DNA of 64,000 nucleotides from Intestinibacillus sp. Marseille-P6563 (GCF_900604335.1 NZ_UWOD01000001.1:1366521-1430520), one strand, 5' to 3'. Shown: positions 42,063 to 51,200, numbered from the stretch's first letter. The notes: generated from the letters alone by a model not told the origin. Numbers and translations are program-made.

Positions 42063-42457
42063 CGTATTTCACCTCGTTTCTGTTTGTCGTGTTTGGTTCT
42101 GGAAATAGAAAAAGCCGCCACTACTTTCTTGAAAAAAGAGTGACGGCTTTTTCTGATCCCGGAACATTAGTCCCCGGAAATGCAAAAAGCGCCCAGCAGG
42201 AACACTGAGCGCTTTCGCAATAAAATCATATTCATTTGTTCAGATTTGGTCAAACTCTGCCAAACCGATTTTGCATAAAAATTCGGAGGGGCAAAAATGC
42301 AAAAATGACCTCATGGGAGGGTGCAGGGGCAAAAAAGTTGTCCTATAATTTAACCCATTGGCCCTCATTTTAGGGGTGGTTGTCCTTTATTTAACCCATA
42401 AAAATCGGTTCAAAACAGGTCAGACCATGCCAAAACAGGCCAAACAATCTGAAAAGG
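42063..42457. other. 395-base border region between the conjugative element and chromosome
   Basis: No gene. It contains an imperfect stem AGAAAAAGCCG.CAC / GTG.CGGCTTTTTCT (42107-42154), a smaller AAAGCGC...GCGCTTT stem near 42187-42215, and a direct repeat GTTGTCCTATAATTTAACCC (42337-42356) with its copy at 42379-42398. Two CAAAACAGG.C repeats lie near 42412-42440. The parA promoter and the element end must lie here, but no attachment core is identifiable without the other end. The repeats might be parS-like or recombinase sites. Confidence 0.55.
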
Positions 42458-42492
42458 AAAAACCCCGAAAACCGCATGGTTTCGGGGTTTTT
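42458..42492 (-). terminator. rpsI terminator
   Basis: AAAAACCCCGAAA (42458-42470) and TTTCGGGGTTTTT (42480-42492) form a strong hairpin, followed on the minus strand by T residues, 20 bases after the rpsI stop. Confidence 0.9.
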
Positions 42493-42511
42493 GAGCTGTT
42501 TTGAACTGAAA

Positions 42512-42919
42512 TCAGCGCTTGCTGAACTGCGGAGCGCGACGGGCAGCCTTGAGGCCGTACTTCTTACGTTCCTTCATGCGCGGGTCACGGGTCAGGAAGC
42601 CAGCAGCCTTCAGGGTCGGACGGTAAGCATCCGAATCCGCCTGCAGCAGAGCACGGGAAATACCGTGACGGATTGCACCAGCCTGGCCGGTGAAGCCGCC
42701 GCCGGTTACGGTGCATTCGATGTCGAACTTGCCGATGGTGTTGGTTGCTTCCAGCGGCTGACGAACGATCAGCTTCAGGGTTTCCAGACCAAAGTAGTTG
42801 TCAATGGTACGGTTGTTGATCTTGATCTCGCCGGTACCGCCCGGGAAAAGACGTACTCTTGCAACAGAGGACTTTCTTCTGCCGGTACCGTAGAAATATG
42901 CTTTCTTAGGCGTATACAT
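42512..42919 (-). CDS. rpsI: 30S ribosomal protein S9
   Basis: 135 residues. The start [20 protein letters not shown] (residues 8-27) and the C terminus [14 protein letters not shown] are classic S9; the last basic residues contact P-site tRNA. It is co-transcribed with rplM, 23 bases downstream of it. The element border lies just beyond its terminator, so the insertion left the gene intact. Confidence 0.98.
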   Translation of the reverse strand: MYTPKKAYFYGTGRRKSSVARVRLFPGGTGEIKINNRTIDNYFGLETLKLIVRQPLEATNTIGKFDIECTVTGGGFTGQAGAIRHGISRALLQADSDAYRPTLKAAGFLTRDPRMKERKKYGLKAARRAPQFSKR

Positions 42920-42942
42920 GGATTATTTCCTCCTTACAAGAA

Positions 42943-43371
42943 TTACTTGTCCCAAACTTCGGGCTTCTGCGCTGCATGGTTGTGCTCAGCGCCCTTGAAG
43001 ATCTTCAGACGGGTAGCCGACTGACGGCCGATGCTGTTCTTCGGGAGCATACCCTTAACAGCCAGCTGCATTGCCAGCTCGGGCTTTTCTGCCATCAGAG
43101 TGCGGTACTGCACTTCCTTCAGGCCGCCAACCCAGCCGGTGTGATGACGGTAATACTTCTGCTCCAGCTTCTTGCCGGTCAGAACCGCCTTCTCTGCGTT
43201 GATGATGATGACGAAATCGCCGCCGTCCACGTGCGGGGTGAAATCGGTCTTATGCTTGCCGCGCAGGAGCATCGCAGCGGTCGCAGCGGTGCGGCCGAGC
43301 GGCTTGCCAGCAGCGTCGAGTACATACCACTTGCGCTCGGTGGTTCCTGCCTTTGCCATAAAAGTAGACAT
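42943..43371 (-). CDS. rplM: 50S ribosomal protein L13
   Basis: 142 residues from ATG 43371 with GGAGG upstream; the longer open frame is upstream noise. Features: [20 protein letters not shown] (about 15-34), [20 protein letters not shown] and MLPKNSIGR near residue 110. It is an early 50S assembly protein. The minus-strand leader has a small GGCTC-GATTT-GAGCC stem (43425-43440) that may belong to an L13-type regulatory leader; this is weak. Confidence 0.98.
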   Translation of the reverse strand: MSTFMAKAGTTERKWYVLDAAGKPLGRTAATAAMLLRGKHKTDFTPHVDGGDFVIIINAEKAVLTGKKLEQKYYRHHTGWVGGLKEVQYRTLMAEKPELAMQLAVKGMLPKNSIGRQSATRLKIFKGAEHNHAAQKPEVWDK

Positions 43372-43635
43372 AGTGCTTTTCCTCCATTGTATTTTAAATC
43401 TAATCGATTCCAAACTGAAAACGGCTCAAATCGAGCCTTCCTTATTAAACCACACCGAATTTCGAATGTCAACCGCTTTTTCGAACATTTCCTTTCATCT
43501 TTGTGTGTTCTCGCTTATACTCTCTTATTCTCTTGTATACTCTCGTTTTCTCGCTTTCGATTTTAAAATTTTTATTTGCGGTTTGCCGCGTTTTCTGCTA
43601 TATCTATATAGAAATGATATTCCTGGAGGATTCTT

Positions 43636-44364
43636 ATGCAGAAAATGCTCTCCTATGTCCGCCGCGCGGTGGACCATTACCATATGATCGAAGAAAATGA
43701 CCGCATTGCGGTCGGGGTCTCGGGCGGCAAAGATTCGCTCACGCTGCTGGTCGCTCTGGCCGAATTGCGGCGGTTTTACCCCAAGAAATTCGAAGTCGTT
43801 GCCATCACCCTTGAAATGGGGTATGAAGAAATGGACTTTTCGGCGGTGGCTACGCTGTGTGAAACGCTGGGCGTGGAATACATCCGTATCCCGACCCAGA
43901 TCAAGCAGATCGTGTTCGACATCCGCAAGGAGGAAAACCCCTGCTCGCTGTGCGCCAAGCTGCGCCGCGGCGCGCTGCACGAAGCCGCTTTGGCGGCAGG
44001 ATGCAAAAAGGTGGCCCTTGGCCACCATTTTGACGATGTGGTCGAAACCTATATGCTGTCCCTGTTTTATGAGGGACGCATCTCCTGTTTCAAACCCGTA
44101 ACTTTTCTGGACCGCAAGGGCGTGACCCTCATCCGGCCGCTGCTCTATGTGCCGGAGTATTATGTCAAGTCGTTTGCCCGGCGGCATGAACTTCCCATTG
44201 TGCACAATCCCTGTCCGGCGGACGGCAGCACCAAGCGGGAAGAAGTCAAGGTCCTGCTCAAGGATTTGGAAAAGCAGTTCCCCGGCCTGCGCGACCGGGT
44301 GTTTGGCGCCATCCAGCGCTATCCGCTCGACGGCTGGGCGCCCGACCGCACGCGGTATAAATAA
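43636..44364 (+). CDS. TtcA-like tRNA 2-thiolation protein (PP-loop ATPase)
   Basis: 242 residues. The PP-loop motif is SGGKDS (29-34); CSLC at 103-106 gives two iron-sulfur cluster ligands, and VHNPCP near residue 192 a third. ALGHHFDDVVET is the second conserved loop. These match the TtcA/TtuA group that thiolates tRNA bases, probably C32. Start and GGAGG site are clear. It is transcribed divergently from rplM. Confidence 0.88.
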   Translation: MQKMLSYVRRAVDHYHMIEENDRIAVGVSGGKDSLTLLVALAELRRFYPKKFEVVAITLEMGYEEMDFSAVATLCETLGVEYIRIPTQIKQIVFDIRKEENPCSLCAKLRRGALHEAALAAGCKKVALGHHFDDVVETYMLSLFYEGRISCFKPVTFLDRKGVTLIRPLLYVPEYYVKSFARRHELPIVHNPCPADGSTKREEVKVLLKDLEKQFPGLRDRVFGAIQRYPLDGWAPDRTRYK

Positions 44365-44393
44365 CGTGCGGTGCGGACGCTGTTTCGACTATT

Positions 44394-45809
44394 TTACACG
44401 CGGCTCCACTGGGTGCCCTGACGGGTATCCTTGATGGTGACGCCCATGTCGGCCAGCACGCCGCGGATGCGGTCGGCCTCGGCGAAGTTCTTCTCCTTCT
44501 TGGCCTCTGCGCGCTGGGCGATCAGTTCCTCGATCTTGTCGGCATCCGGATCCTTGGCATCGTCGCGCTTCTGGACAATGTTCAGCACACCGGTCAGTTC
44601 CATGAACAAATCGTGCGCTGCGGTCAGGAATGCCTTGGTGGCATCATCATGCGCCGACATGTAGCCGTTGATCTCGCGCACCAGCTCAAAGATGGCAGAC
44701 AGTGCGTCGGCGGTGTTCATGTCGTCGTCCATGGCGTCGATGAACTTCTGCTTATACGCCATGAGCGCTTCCATCTTGGCCGCTTCGTCTGCGGTCATGG
44801 TGTCGCCCGATGCCTTTTCGATGCGGAATTCCATGTTGTTGCGGCTCTCGTACAGACGCGCAAGGGAGGCCTTGTTCATCTCGAGCGACTCGGCCGAGTA
44901 GTTCAGCGGCGAACGGTAGTGCGCCGACAGCATGAACATACGGATGGTCTCATAGCCGAATTCCTTGGCCGCGTCACGCACCATGAAGAAATTGCCCTTG
45001 GATTTGGACATCTTCTCGTTGTCGATGGTCAGGAAGCCGTTGTGTACCCAGTAATGGGCAAATTCGCAGCCGTTGGCGCACTCGGACTGGGCGATCTCGT
45101 TCTCGTGATGGGGGAAGATCAGGTCCAGGCCGCCGGAATGGATGTCAATGGTCTCGCCCAGGTACTTGCAGGCCATGGCCGAGCACTCGATGTGCCAGCC
45201 CGGACGGCCCTTGGAGCCCCACGGCGTATCCCAGGCCGGTTCGCCTGGCTTGGCAGCCTTCCAGACGGCAAAGTCCATCGGGTCTTCCTTCATCTCGCCC
45301 ACGCCAATGCGCGCGCCGGCTTGCAGCTCCTCCATGGGCTGGTGGCACAGCTTGCCGTACTCGGGGTCGGACTTGGTGCGGAAATACACGTCGCCGTTCT
45401 CGGCCAGATAGGCGTGGCCGTTGTCGAGCAGCTTCTGCACGATGCCGATGATGGCGTCCATGGTTTCGGTGGCACGTGGATGGAAGGTGGCTGCCTTGAC
45501 GCCCAGGCCTTCGGCGTCGACGTAGTATTCCTTGATGTAGCGCTCGGCGATGGTGTTGAAGTCCACGCCTTCCTCGTTGGCCTTGTTGATAACCTTGTCA
45601 TCGATGTCGGTGAAGTTCTGGACAAAAGTGACCTTGTAGCCGCGGTACTCGAAATAGCGGCGCAGCAGGTCGAACATGATGAACGGGCGAGCGTTGCCGA
45701 TGTGGAAATAGTTGTACACGGTCGGGCCGCACGAGTACATCTTCACCTCGCCGGGCGTGATGGGGACAAATTCATCCTTCTTACGGGTCAGGGTGTTAAA
45801 AAGCTTCAT
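44394..45809 (-). CDS. cysS: Cysteinyl-tRNA synthetase
   Basis: 471 residues from ATG 45809; an ATG two codons earlier is too near AAAAGGAGA. Zinc ligand C27 in MYSCGPTVYN, the HIGH-like HIGN (36-39), IECSAMACKYLG, HHENEIAQSE and KMSKSKGN are all present. It charges tRNA-Cys. A T-box leader lies directly upstream, so transcription should rise when uncharged tRNA-Cys accumulates. It is convergent with the TtcA-like gene, 29 bases apart. Confidence 0.98.
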   Translation of the reverse strand: MKLFNTLTRKKDEFVPITPGEVKMYSCGPTVYNYFHIGNARPFIMFDLLRRYFEYRGYKVTFVQNFTDIDDKVINKANEEGVDFNTIAERYIKEYYVDAEGLGVKAATFHPRATETMDAIIGIVQKLLDNGHAYLAENGDVYFRTKSDPEYGKLCHQPMEELQAGARIGVGEMKEDPMDFAVWKAAKPGEPAWDTPWGSKGRPGWHIECSAMACKYLGETIDIHSGGLDLIFPHHENEIAQSECANGCEFAHYWVHNGFLTIDNEKMSKSKGNFFMVRDAAKEFGYETIRMFMLSAHYRSPLNYSAESLEMNKASLARLYESRNNMEFRIEKASGDTMTADEAAKMEALMAYKQKFIDAMDDDMNTADALSAIFELVREINGYMSAHDDATKAFLTAAHDLFMELTGVLNIVQKRDDAKDPDADKIEELIAQRAEAKKEKNFAEADRIRGVLADMGVTIKDTRQGTQWSRV

Positions 45810-45833
45810 ATGCATTCTCCTTTTGTAAAATCA

Positions 45834-46066
45834 AAAAACCGCCCCTTTGGTCTGTCCAAAGAGGCGGCCAATCTGGTCGCGGTTCCACTCTTGTTTGTCG
45901 CTTACAGGCCGCTGTAACGGGCGAATCCCGCGGGGCGTTGCCCCCGATGCTCCCGGGCGCACGTTCGCCGCCGCGCCGCGCAGGACCCTTTCAGCCGGTG
46001 AAGTCCCTCTCTTTTGCGCGCACTGTGCGGGTACTCTTCCCGTTCGTCGCATGAAAACCTTATTTG
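45834..46066 (-). promoter_or_regulatory. T-box riboswitch of cysS
   Basis: On the minus strand: AGAGTGGAACCGCG, the T-box, at 45878-45891; terminator GCCGCCTCTTTGG-ACAGA-CCAAAGGGGCGG followed by TTTTTT (45834-45868). The upstream 150 bases form Stem I, with GGGAAGAGTACCC (AGTA bulge) near 46040 and AGAGAGG...CTGAAAGG further in. A TGC triplet near 45980 is a candidate Cys specifier. The terminator and an antiterminator with the T-box are mutually exclusive. Confidence 0.93.
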
Positions 46067-46077
46067 GCATCATGGTA

Positions 46078-46668
46078 TCACAAACCAGACGGGAAGTCAA
46101 GGCCAGCAAGGCGCTGATAGGTCTCCGGTGTGTCAATATCGGCAAATTCGGCTTTGTTCGGGGCGTCCCAAAAGCGGACTTCAGCCGCATGGCGCTTCCA
46201 CACCGCCCGACCGCCGGTCTCACCCGCAAGGGCGGCCAGTTCCCCAAAGAACCGGTGCGGGAACACGCAGGGCGCGCACGGTTTCCCGTCCACACGCGGG
46301 ACGGCGATGCAGTGGCTCTCCTGCGCCAGGCGCACGAGCTGCCGCACGGTTTCGGGCCGCAGAAAGGGCTGGTCGGCGCCAAGGAACAGGGCGTAATCGG
46401 CACGCGCATCCAGCGCCGCGGCCCCGGCCGCGACCGAGTATCCCATGCCCTCGGCAGCGCGGGGGCTGAGCACGACCCGAAAGCCCATCCCTTCCCCTTC
46501 GGCGGTGATAGTCGGGTCGTTGGTCACGACAAAGCAGGTGTCACCCACCGCTGCCGCGAGCGCCAGCGCATGGCGGTACATCGGCACGCCGCCGACCGGC
46601 AGCCACAGCTTGTCGGTCTCCCCCATGCGGCGGCTGAGCCCGGCCGCGAGCACGATGGCCGCGGTCAC
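46078..46668 (-). CDS. mocA: MocA-like molybdenum cofactor nucleotidyltransferase
   Basis: 196 residues. The NTP-transferase start is IVLAAGLSRRMGETDKLWLP (5-24), with FLGADQPFL for metal binding near residue 96. MocA transfers CMP to molybdopterin; relatives in selenium-dependent hydroxylase loci have the same job. It is the last gene of the ten-gene operon, overlapping xdhC by four bases. It ends 12 bases before the T-box leader of cysS. Confidence 0.88.
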   Translation of the reverse strand: MTAAIVLAAGLSRRMGETDKLWLPVGGVPMYRHALALAAAVGDTCFVVTNDPTITAEGEGMGFRVVLSPRAAEGMGYSVAAGAAALDARADYALFLGADQPFLRPETVRQLVRLAQESHCIAVPRVDGKPCAPCVFPHRFFGELAALAGETGGRAVWKRHAAEVRFWDAPNKAEFADIDTPETYQRLAGLDFPSGL

Positions 46669-47669
46669 GTGACCACCTCAAACAGTACGTCCACCGACCC
46701 GCCGCAGATGAGTCCATCCTTCCCAGCTTCGCCGTTGGCCATGTCGATGTGCGTGAGCATGGGCCGGGGCGCAGCCAACAGGCCGCGCATGGTTTCGAGC
46801 GCCTGGTATTCGGCCAGTCCGCCGCCGATGGTGCCCAGCGCTTCGCCCGAGGGCAGTAGCAAAAGGCGTGCACCCGGCCCGCGCGGCGCCGAGCCGCGCT
46901 TGCGCACTACGGTCGCCATGATACCGCCCGCGCTGCCCTCGTCCAGCAGGGCGTCCAGCATGGCTTCGGAGAACACAGCCTGTCCCTTGCCCTGCCGGGT
47001 CTGCACCAACTCGGCGGCGATTGATACCGCAATTTCCTCGGGCGTCTGCCCGCCGATGGGCAGGCCGATGGGCGCATGGACAGCGGCCAGCTGCGCGTCG
47101 GTCACGCCCTCACGCCGCAGCACATCAAACACGGCGGCGTTTTTCTTGTGGCTGCCGATCATGCCGATGTAGGGCAGGTCCCGGCCCACAACCTGCCGCA
47201 GGCAGGCGATGTCGGCCGCGTGGCCGCGCGTGACGATGACGACCGAGGTATCCGGATACGCGTCCCAGTCGTACCGGCGCAACAGGTCGGTAAAATCGGC
47301 GCAGGCGGTTTCGTCCGCGTCCGGGAACCGCTCCCGGGCCGCAAACTCCGGCCGGTCGTCGGCCACCAGCACCTGATAGCCGAGCAGCTTGCCGAACGTG
47401 CTCACCGGACGGGACACATGCCCGCCCCCGCAGATGAGCAGCACCTTTTCGCGCGAAAACTGCTCAAAAAGCACCCGCTCGCCGTCCAGCTCGACTTCGC
47501 AGGGAAAGCCGGTGAAGGGCTGGCCGCCCGCGTCCATGCCGACGAGCCCGACTGCGCCGGTCAGGTTCTCAGCCCGGCCGAGGGCCGCTTCGTCCAGGCA
47601 GGTTTTTCGTATCACACCGCTGCCGCCCTTTAAAAGCCGCGCGAGCGCACGGTATCCATTCGGGTCCAT
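46665..47669 (-). CDS. XdhC-family molybdenum hydroxylase maturation protein, reversed domain order
   Basis: 334 residues. The Rossmann part comes first (LLICGGGHVSRPVSTFGKLL at about 76-95; YIGMIGSHKKNAAVFDVL near 166). The XdhC/CoxI part comes second (RKRGSAPRGPGARLLLLPSG about 258-277; LGTIGGGLAEYQALE about 281-295). Usual XdhC has the opposite order. XdhC binds Mo cofactor and helps sulfuration or selenation and insertion. It sits between the DUF3343 and mocA genes. Confidence 0.85.
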   Translation of the reverse strand: MDPNGYRALARLLKGGSGVIRKTCLDEAALGRAENLTGAVGLVGMDAGGQPFTGFPCEVELDGERVLFEQFSREKVLLICGGGHVSRPVSTFGKLLGYQVLVADDRPEFAARERFPDADETACADFTDLLRRYDWDAYPDTSVVIVTRGHAADIACLRQVVGRDLPYIGMIGSHKKNAAVFDVLRREGVTDAQLAAVHAPIGLPIGGQTPEEIAVSIAAELVQTRQGKGQAVFSEAMLDALLDEGSAGGIMATVVRKRGSAPRGPGARLLLLPSGEALGTIGGGLAEYQALETMRGLLAAPRPMLTHIDMANGEAGKDGLICGGSVDVLFEVVT

Positions 47670-47681
47670 AACGGTCCCTCC

Positions 47682-47924
47682 TTATAACGTCAAAATGTGT
47701 AGCCCTTGGGCTTCGATGCCGGTCTGTGCGAGTAAATCGCGCAGACTTTTTTCGTTTTCTGGTTCATCCCGCCAGGCAAGGCCGCATCCGGCTGTGATTT
47801 CCCGCGGCACCGGGATGAGCCGCCCCGGAAATCCGGCGACCTTGGCCGCCTGTTCCAGATGCAGCGCGTCGGCCGTGGTGTGGAAGGCGATGACCAGCCG
47901 GGGCTTACGCTCCCGGCGGATCAT
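47682..47924 (-). CDS. DUF3343 protein
   Basis: 80 residues: AFHTTADALHLEQAAKVAGFPGRLIPVPREITAGCGLA. The family signature is the PREI.AGCG segment with one invariant cysteine (C47). It is a constant partner of selenium metabolism genes; selenium or sulfur carrier function has been proposed, not shown. Its start overlaps the TusA gene by four bases. Confidence 0.85.
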   Translation of the reverse strand: MIRRERKPRLVIAFHTTADALHLEQAAKVAGFPGRLIPVPREITAGCGLAWRDEPENEKSLRDLLAQTGIEAQGLHILTL

Positions 47925-48124
47925 TCGAGCAACAGGCGGAAATCGCCGCCCTCTTTGGTGATCGTCACCTTGCGGCCGCGTTCTTCGGCCATGTGGGATA
48001 CATTGCCGCGCGCGGTCGCGTTATCGACCAGCACCACGACCGGTTCGGTCGTCTTGCCGATGGCGTCCAGCATCAGCATGACAGGCTCGGGGCAGGACAG
48101 CCCGCGGGCGTCTACGGTAAGCAT
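47921..48124 (-). CDS. TusA-like sulfurtransferase/selenium carrier
   Basis: 67 residues with the active cysteine in LSCPEPVM (about residues 9-16). The SirA/TusA beta-alpha-beta fold fits the length. In this operon it probably passes selenium or sulfur from the desulfurase to downstream partners. It follows the transporter by 14 bases. Confidence 0.88.
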   Translation of the reverse strand: MLTVDARGLSCPEPVMLMLDAIGKTTEPVVVLVDNATARGNVSHMAEERGRKVTITKEGGDFRLLLE

Positions 48125-48138
48125 GGTTTCTTCCTCCT

Positions 48139-49200
48139 TTAATTCTTCGCGCGGCGCGAGCAGGCGGCCGCAATGACGAGCAGCAGAACGATCATCGCCA
48201 CGCAGACCACCCGGCCGCCCGACGTCGTGCCGTCGGCCGACGAGGCAAGCTGGAAGTTATGCGCGCAGGCCGCGCCGACCAGCATACCGATACAGGTCAT
48301 TGCTGCGTCCGATGAGCCCTGCCCGGCCAGGATGAGCTGACGCAGCGGGCAGCCGCCCGCGAGCACAGCGGCCAGACCGACCACATACATGCCAAGAATG
48401 TTCCACAGATGCTCGGTGTGCGCCACCGGCTGGCCGGCAAAGCCGAGCTGGAAGCTGCCGTTTGCAATATTATACACCAGCATGGCCACAAACACACCAC
48501 CGATGACGCAGATGAGCGTAAAATCCTTCATCAGGAGGATGTCGCGCACCGAGCCGGCAAAGCACATGCGGCTGCGCTGGGCAAGCGCGCCGAAGGCCAG
48601 GCCGCACACCAAAGCGAGCGCCGCCGGGGCGTGCATGCTGCCCGGCCTCTCAGCCGAGAAGGCGAACAGCCCGGCCGCCGTCACCGACAGGATGAACAAA
48701 ACCGCCAGCGCGACCGGCAGCACTGCGCCCGATGCCGGGCGGGTATCATACGTTCTGCCGAGCGAAAAGCCCTTTTTGAGCAGCAGCGCGCCTGTGCCGA
48801 CGCCCAGCACAAAGCCAATCAAGGCCACATAAGCATTCAGGTCGCCGGCCGACATACGCAGCACCATGCGCAGCGGACAGCCCAGAAAGACCAGCGCGCC
48901 GGTCATCATGGCAAAGCCGAGCACAAAGCGGATGGCCGGAGACGAACCGGCCTGCGAGCGGTATTCGCGCGTGACGAGCGACAACACGAATGCGCCCAGC
49001 ACGATGCCCGCGATCTCGGGGCGGATGTACTGCACGATGGGCGCCGTATGCAGCTTCATACCGCCCGCAATGTCGCGGATGAAGCAGGCAATGCACAGGG
49101 CCATATTGCCCGGGTTCCCGGCCACGGCCAGAATGGCGGCCAGCACGCCGCCCAGCACGCCCAGGACAAACAGTCCGGGCTTCTTTTTCAGAAAATCCAT
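48139..49200 (-). CDS. yedE: YedE-family selenium (thiosulfate-type) transporter
   Basis: 353 residues with nine or ten membrane segments. Conserved YeeE/YedE features: FLGCPLRMVLRMSAGD (about 105-120), RSRMCFAGSVRDILL (about 209-223) and GGCPLRQLILAGQGSSDA (about 282-299), each with a conserved cysteine. Members import thiosulfate-like ions; those in selenium loci are thought to move a selenium compound. The 57 bases upstream hold a CGGGAC-AA-GTCCCG hairpin, perhaps a partial terminator after the lyase gene. Confidence 0.9.
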   Translation of the reverse strand: MDFLKKKPGLFVLGVLGGVLAAILAVAGNPGNMALCIACFIRDIAGGMKLHTAPIVQYIRPEIAGIVLGAFVLSLVTREYRSQAGSSPAIRFVLGFAMMTGALVFLGCPLRMVLRMSAGDLNAYVALIGFVLGVGTGALLLKKGFSLGRTYDTRPASGAVLPVALAVLFILSVTAAGLFAFSAERPGSMHAPAALALVCGLAFGALAQRSRMCFAGSVRDILLMKDFTLICVIGGVFVAMLVYNIANGSFQLGFAGQPVAHTEHLWNILGMYVVGLAAVLAGGCPLRQLILAGQGSSDAAMTCIGMLVGAACAHNFQLASSADGTTSGGRVVCVAMIVLLLVIAAACSRRAKN

Positions 49201-49257
49201 GGATTTCCCCCTATAAAATGTATTTTTGGAAACGGGACTTGTCCCGGTATCCCCCTT

Positions 49258-50385
49258 TTATGCGCCGCACAGGCTGCGCACGGCCTGCACCGCGGCATCC
49301 ACTTCGCTTTCGGTGTTGAAGTGCGAGAACGAAAAGCGCACGATGCCCTGTTCTTCGGTGCCCAGGGCGCGGTGCATCAGCGGCGCACAGTGCGCGCCCG
49401 GCCGGGTGCAGATGCCGAAATCCTCATACAGCGCATCGGACACCGCGCCCGCGTCCTCGCCTTCGAGGTTCAGCGCCACAATGGCGGCGCGGTCAGGGTT
49501 TGACCAGTCGCCGTAGATTTTCACCCCCGGCGCATCGCACACGCCTTGGTAAAACCGGCGGGCGAGCGCCTGCTCACGCTGCCGGAGCGGTTCCAGCCCC
49601 TGAGCATCCAGCCAATCCAAGGCAGCCGACAGTCCGGCCAAACCATGCGCGTTAAGCGTGCCCGCTTCCAGCCGGGTCGGGTACTCGCCCGGATGGGTGC
49701 GCGAAAAACTGTGCACCCCGCTGCCGCCCACGACGAGCGGCCGGATGGACACCCCTTCGGCCACACACAGGCCGCCCGTGCCCTGCGGGCCGAGCAGGCT
49801 CTTGTGGCCGGTAAAGCACAGCACCGAAATACCGTCCCGCTCCATGTCGATGTCGAACACCCCGGCCGATTGGGACGCATCCAGGATAAACAGCAAGCCG
49901 TGTTCCCGGCAGAATGCGCCGATGCGGCCGATATCCACCACCTCCCCCGTGACGTTGGACACGTGGGTGCACACGACCGCGCGGGTGTTCCGCTGCCGGG
50001 CGGCTTCCAAGCCGGACAGGTCGATCTGTCCTTTTTCATCCGCAGGCAGGACGGTCAGTTCGGCCCCGCTGTGATAAAGCGGCCGAAGCACCGAATTGTG
50101 CTCCAAAGCCGTGGTGATAACGTGGTCTTTTGGCCCGAACAGCCCCAAAATCGCGGTATTGAGCGCTTCGGTTGAGCCCGACGTGAAGCACACGCGCGCG
50201 GGGTCGGTGAGACCAAAGAGCTCCGCGACCTGTTCCCGGCAGCGCCACACCACGCGGGATGCGGCCAACGCCAGTCCATGTGCGCCGCGACCGTCCGAAC
50301 CGATGGTGTGCATGGCGTCAAACACCGCCTGCGCCACACAGGACGGCTTTAAAAAGCTGGTGGCCGCGCAGTCGAGATAGATCAC
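49258..50385 (-). CDS. Class V aminotransferase: cysteine desulfurase/selenocysteine lyase-like
   Basis: 375 residues from GTG 50385, overlapping the yqeB stop (GTGA); GGAGG lies ten bases upstream. The PLP lysine is in CFTGHKSLLGPQG (about 198-210); the catalytic cysteine is in RPGAHCAPLMH (about 334-344). EHNSVLRPL is the SufS/Csd substrate motif. In this setting it likely releases selenium from selenocysteine, or sulfur from cysteine, for SelD and the hydroxylase cofactor. Confidence 0.9.
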   Translation of the reverse strand: MIYLDCAATSFLKPSCVAQAVFDAMHTIGSDGRGAHGLALAASRVVWRCREQVAELFGLTDPARVCFTSGSTEALNTAILGLFGPKDHVITTALEHNSVLRPLYHSGAELTVLPADEKGQIDLSGLEAARQRNTRAVVCTHVSNVTGEVVDIGRIGAFCREHGLLFILDASQSAGVFDIDMERDGISVLCFTGHKSLLGPQGTGGLCVAEGVSIRPLVVGGSGVHSFSRTHPGEYPTRLEAGTLNAHGLAGLSAALDWLDAQGLEPLRQREQALARRFYQGVCDAPGVKIYGDWSNPDRAAIVALNLEGEDAGAVSDALYEDFGICTRPGAHCAPLMHRALGTEEQGIVRFSFSHFNTESEVDAAVQAVRSLCGA

Positions 50386-51200
50386 AGCAGCCGGACCTCC
50401 TTTTCGTGCGCCAGATGCAGCAGCGCTTCGAGCACACCGCCCGCAATGCACCGCGCCTTGTCCGATACGGTAAAGCAGTTGTTCTTCTGGTCGCGGCGGG
50501 GGTCAATATCGGCAATTTTAAGCCCCTTGGTGACCGGGTAGCCCGCGCGGATCAGGCCGCGCAGCACACCCGAAAGGCTCGCGTACACCGGCGTATCGCC
50601 CACCCGGGCGATCTCCTGCCCCTCTTCGACCGTGTCGCCGATGGCCGACAAATGCACCATTTCCCCGTCCGCCGGGGCGTGCATGACCCGTCGCGCCCCC
50701 TCGCCCGCGATCAGGCCGGGCACACCGGTGTTGGGTTTGGCCGCGTCTGCATACAAAATACGCCCCAGATCGTGGCCGCGCATGGTTTCGATGACCGCGT
50801 CCACGTCCGTGCCCGCCGTAAAGCCGGGGCCAAGCCCGACTGTGATGGGCGCCATCGCGCGGGTGGTGCCCAGGTTGCGCTTGGCTAAAATGGCGTCCAC
50901 GACCGCCGCCGGGTGCAGCGTAGATGCACAGGCCAGCGCTTCATCTACCACAAGCGGCACCTCATGCCGCTCCCAGCAGCGGATGAGATGTTCTTCATCC
51001 GGCGTATCGATGCGGCGGGCAATGACGCCCTCGACCTCGGCCGCGCCGTCGTAGACCGCTTCGCACAGCGCCGCTGCGCGGCGGATAGCGCTCGGCTGCG
51101 CGCATTCGACGGCCAGCACGCGAAGCCCTGCCGCGTGCAGCTTTAAAATCGTGCCTGTGGCCAGGTCGCCCGCGCCGCGCACGATAACCAGCCCGGTCAT
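50382..51200 (-). CDS. yqeB: YqeB/EF2563-type selenium-dependent molybdenum hydroxylase protein
   Basis: 272 residues. VIVRGAGDLATGTILKLHAAG (5-25, nucleotide-binding-like) and AKRNLGTTRAMAPITVGLGP (106-125) are strong family signatures; a lipoyl-like half-barrel (DTVEEGQEIARVGD) follows. The family is a marker of the labile-selenium molybdenum hydroxylase trait. It overlaps yedF by four bases and the lyase by four. Biochemical role unproven. Confidence 0.92.
   Translation of the reverse strand: MTGLVIVRGAGDLATGTILKLHAAGLRVLAVECAQPSAIRRAAALCEAVYDGAAEVEGVIARRIDTPDEEHLIRCWERHEVPLVVDEALACASTLHPAAVVDAILAKRNLGTTRAMAPITVGLGPGFTAGTDVDAVIETMRGHDLGRILYADAAKPNTGVPGLIAGEGARRVMHAPADGEMVHLSAIGDTVEEGQEIARVGDTPVYASLSGVLRGLIRAGYPVTKGLKIADIDPRRDQKNNCFTVSDKARCIAGGVLEALLHLAHEKEVRLL

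Noticed and set aside
44613..45917. 434-codon plus-strand frame
   Set aside because: Antisense of cysS and its T-box leader.
45847..47172. 441-codon plus-strand frame
   Set aside because: Antisense of mocA and xdhC; it would also cross the T-box.
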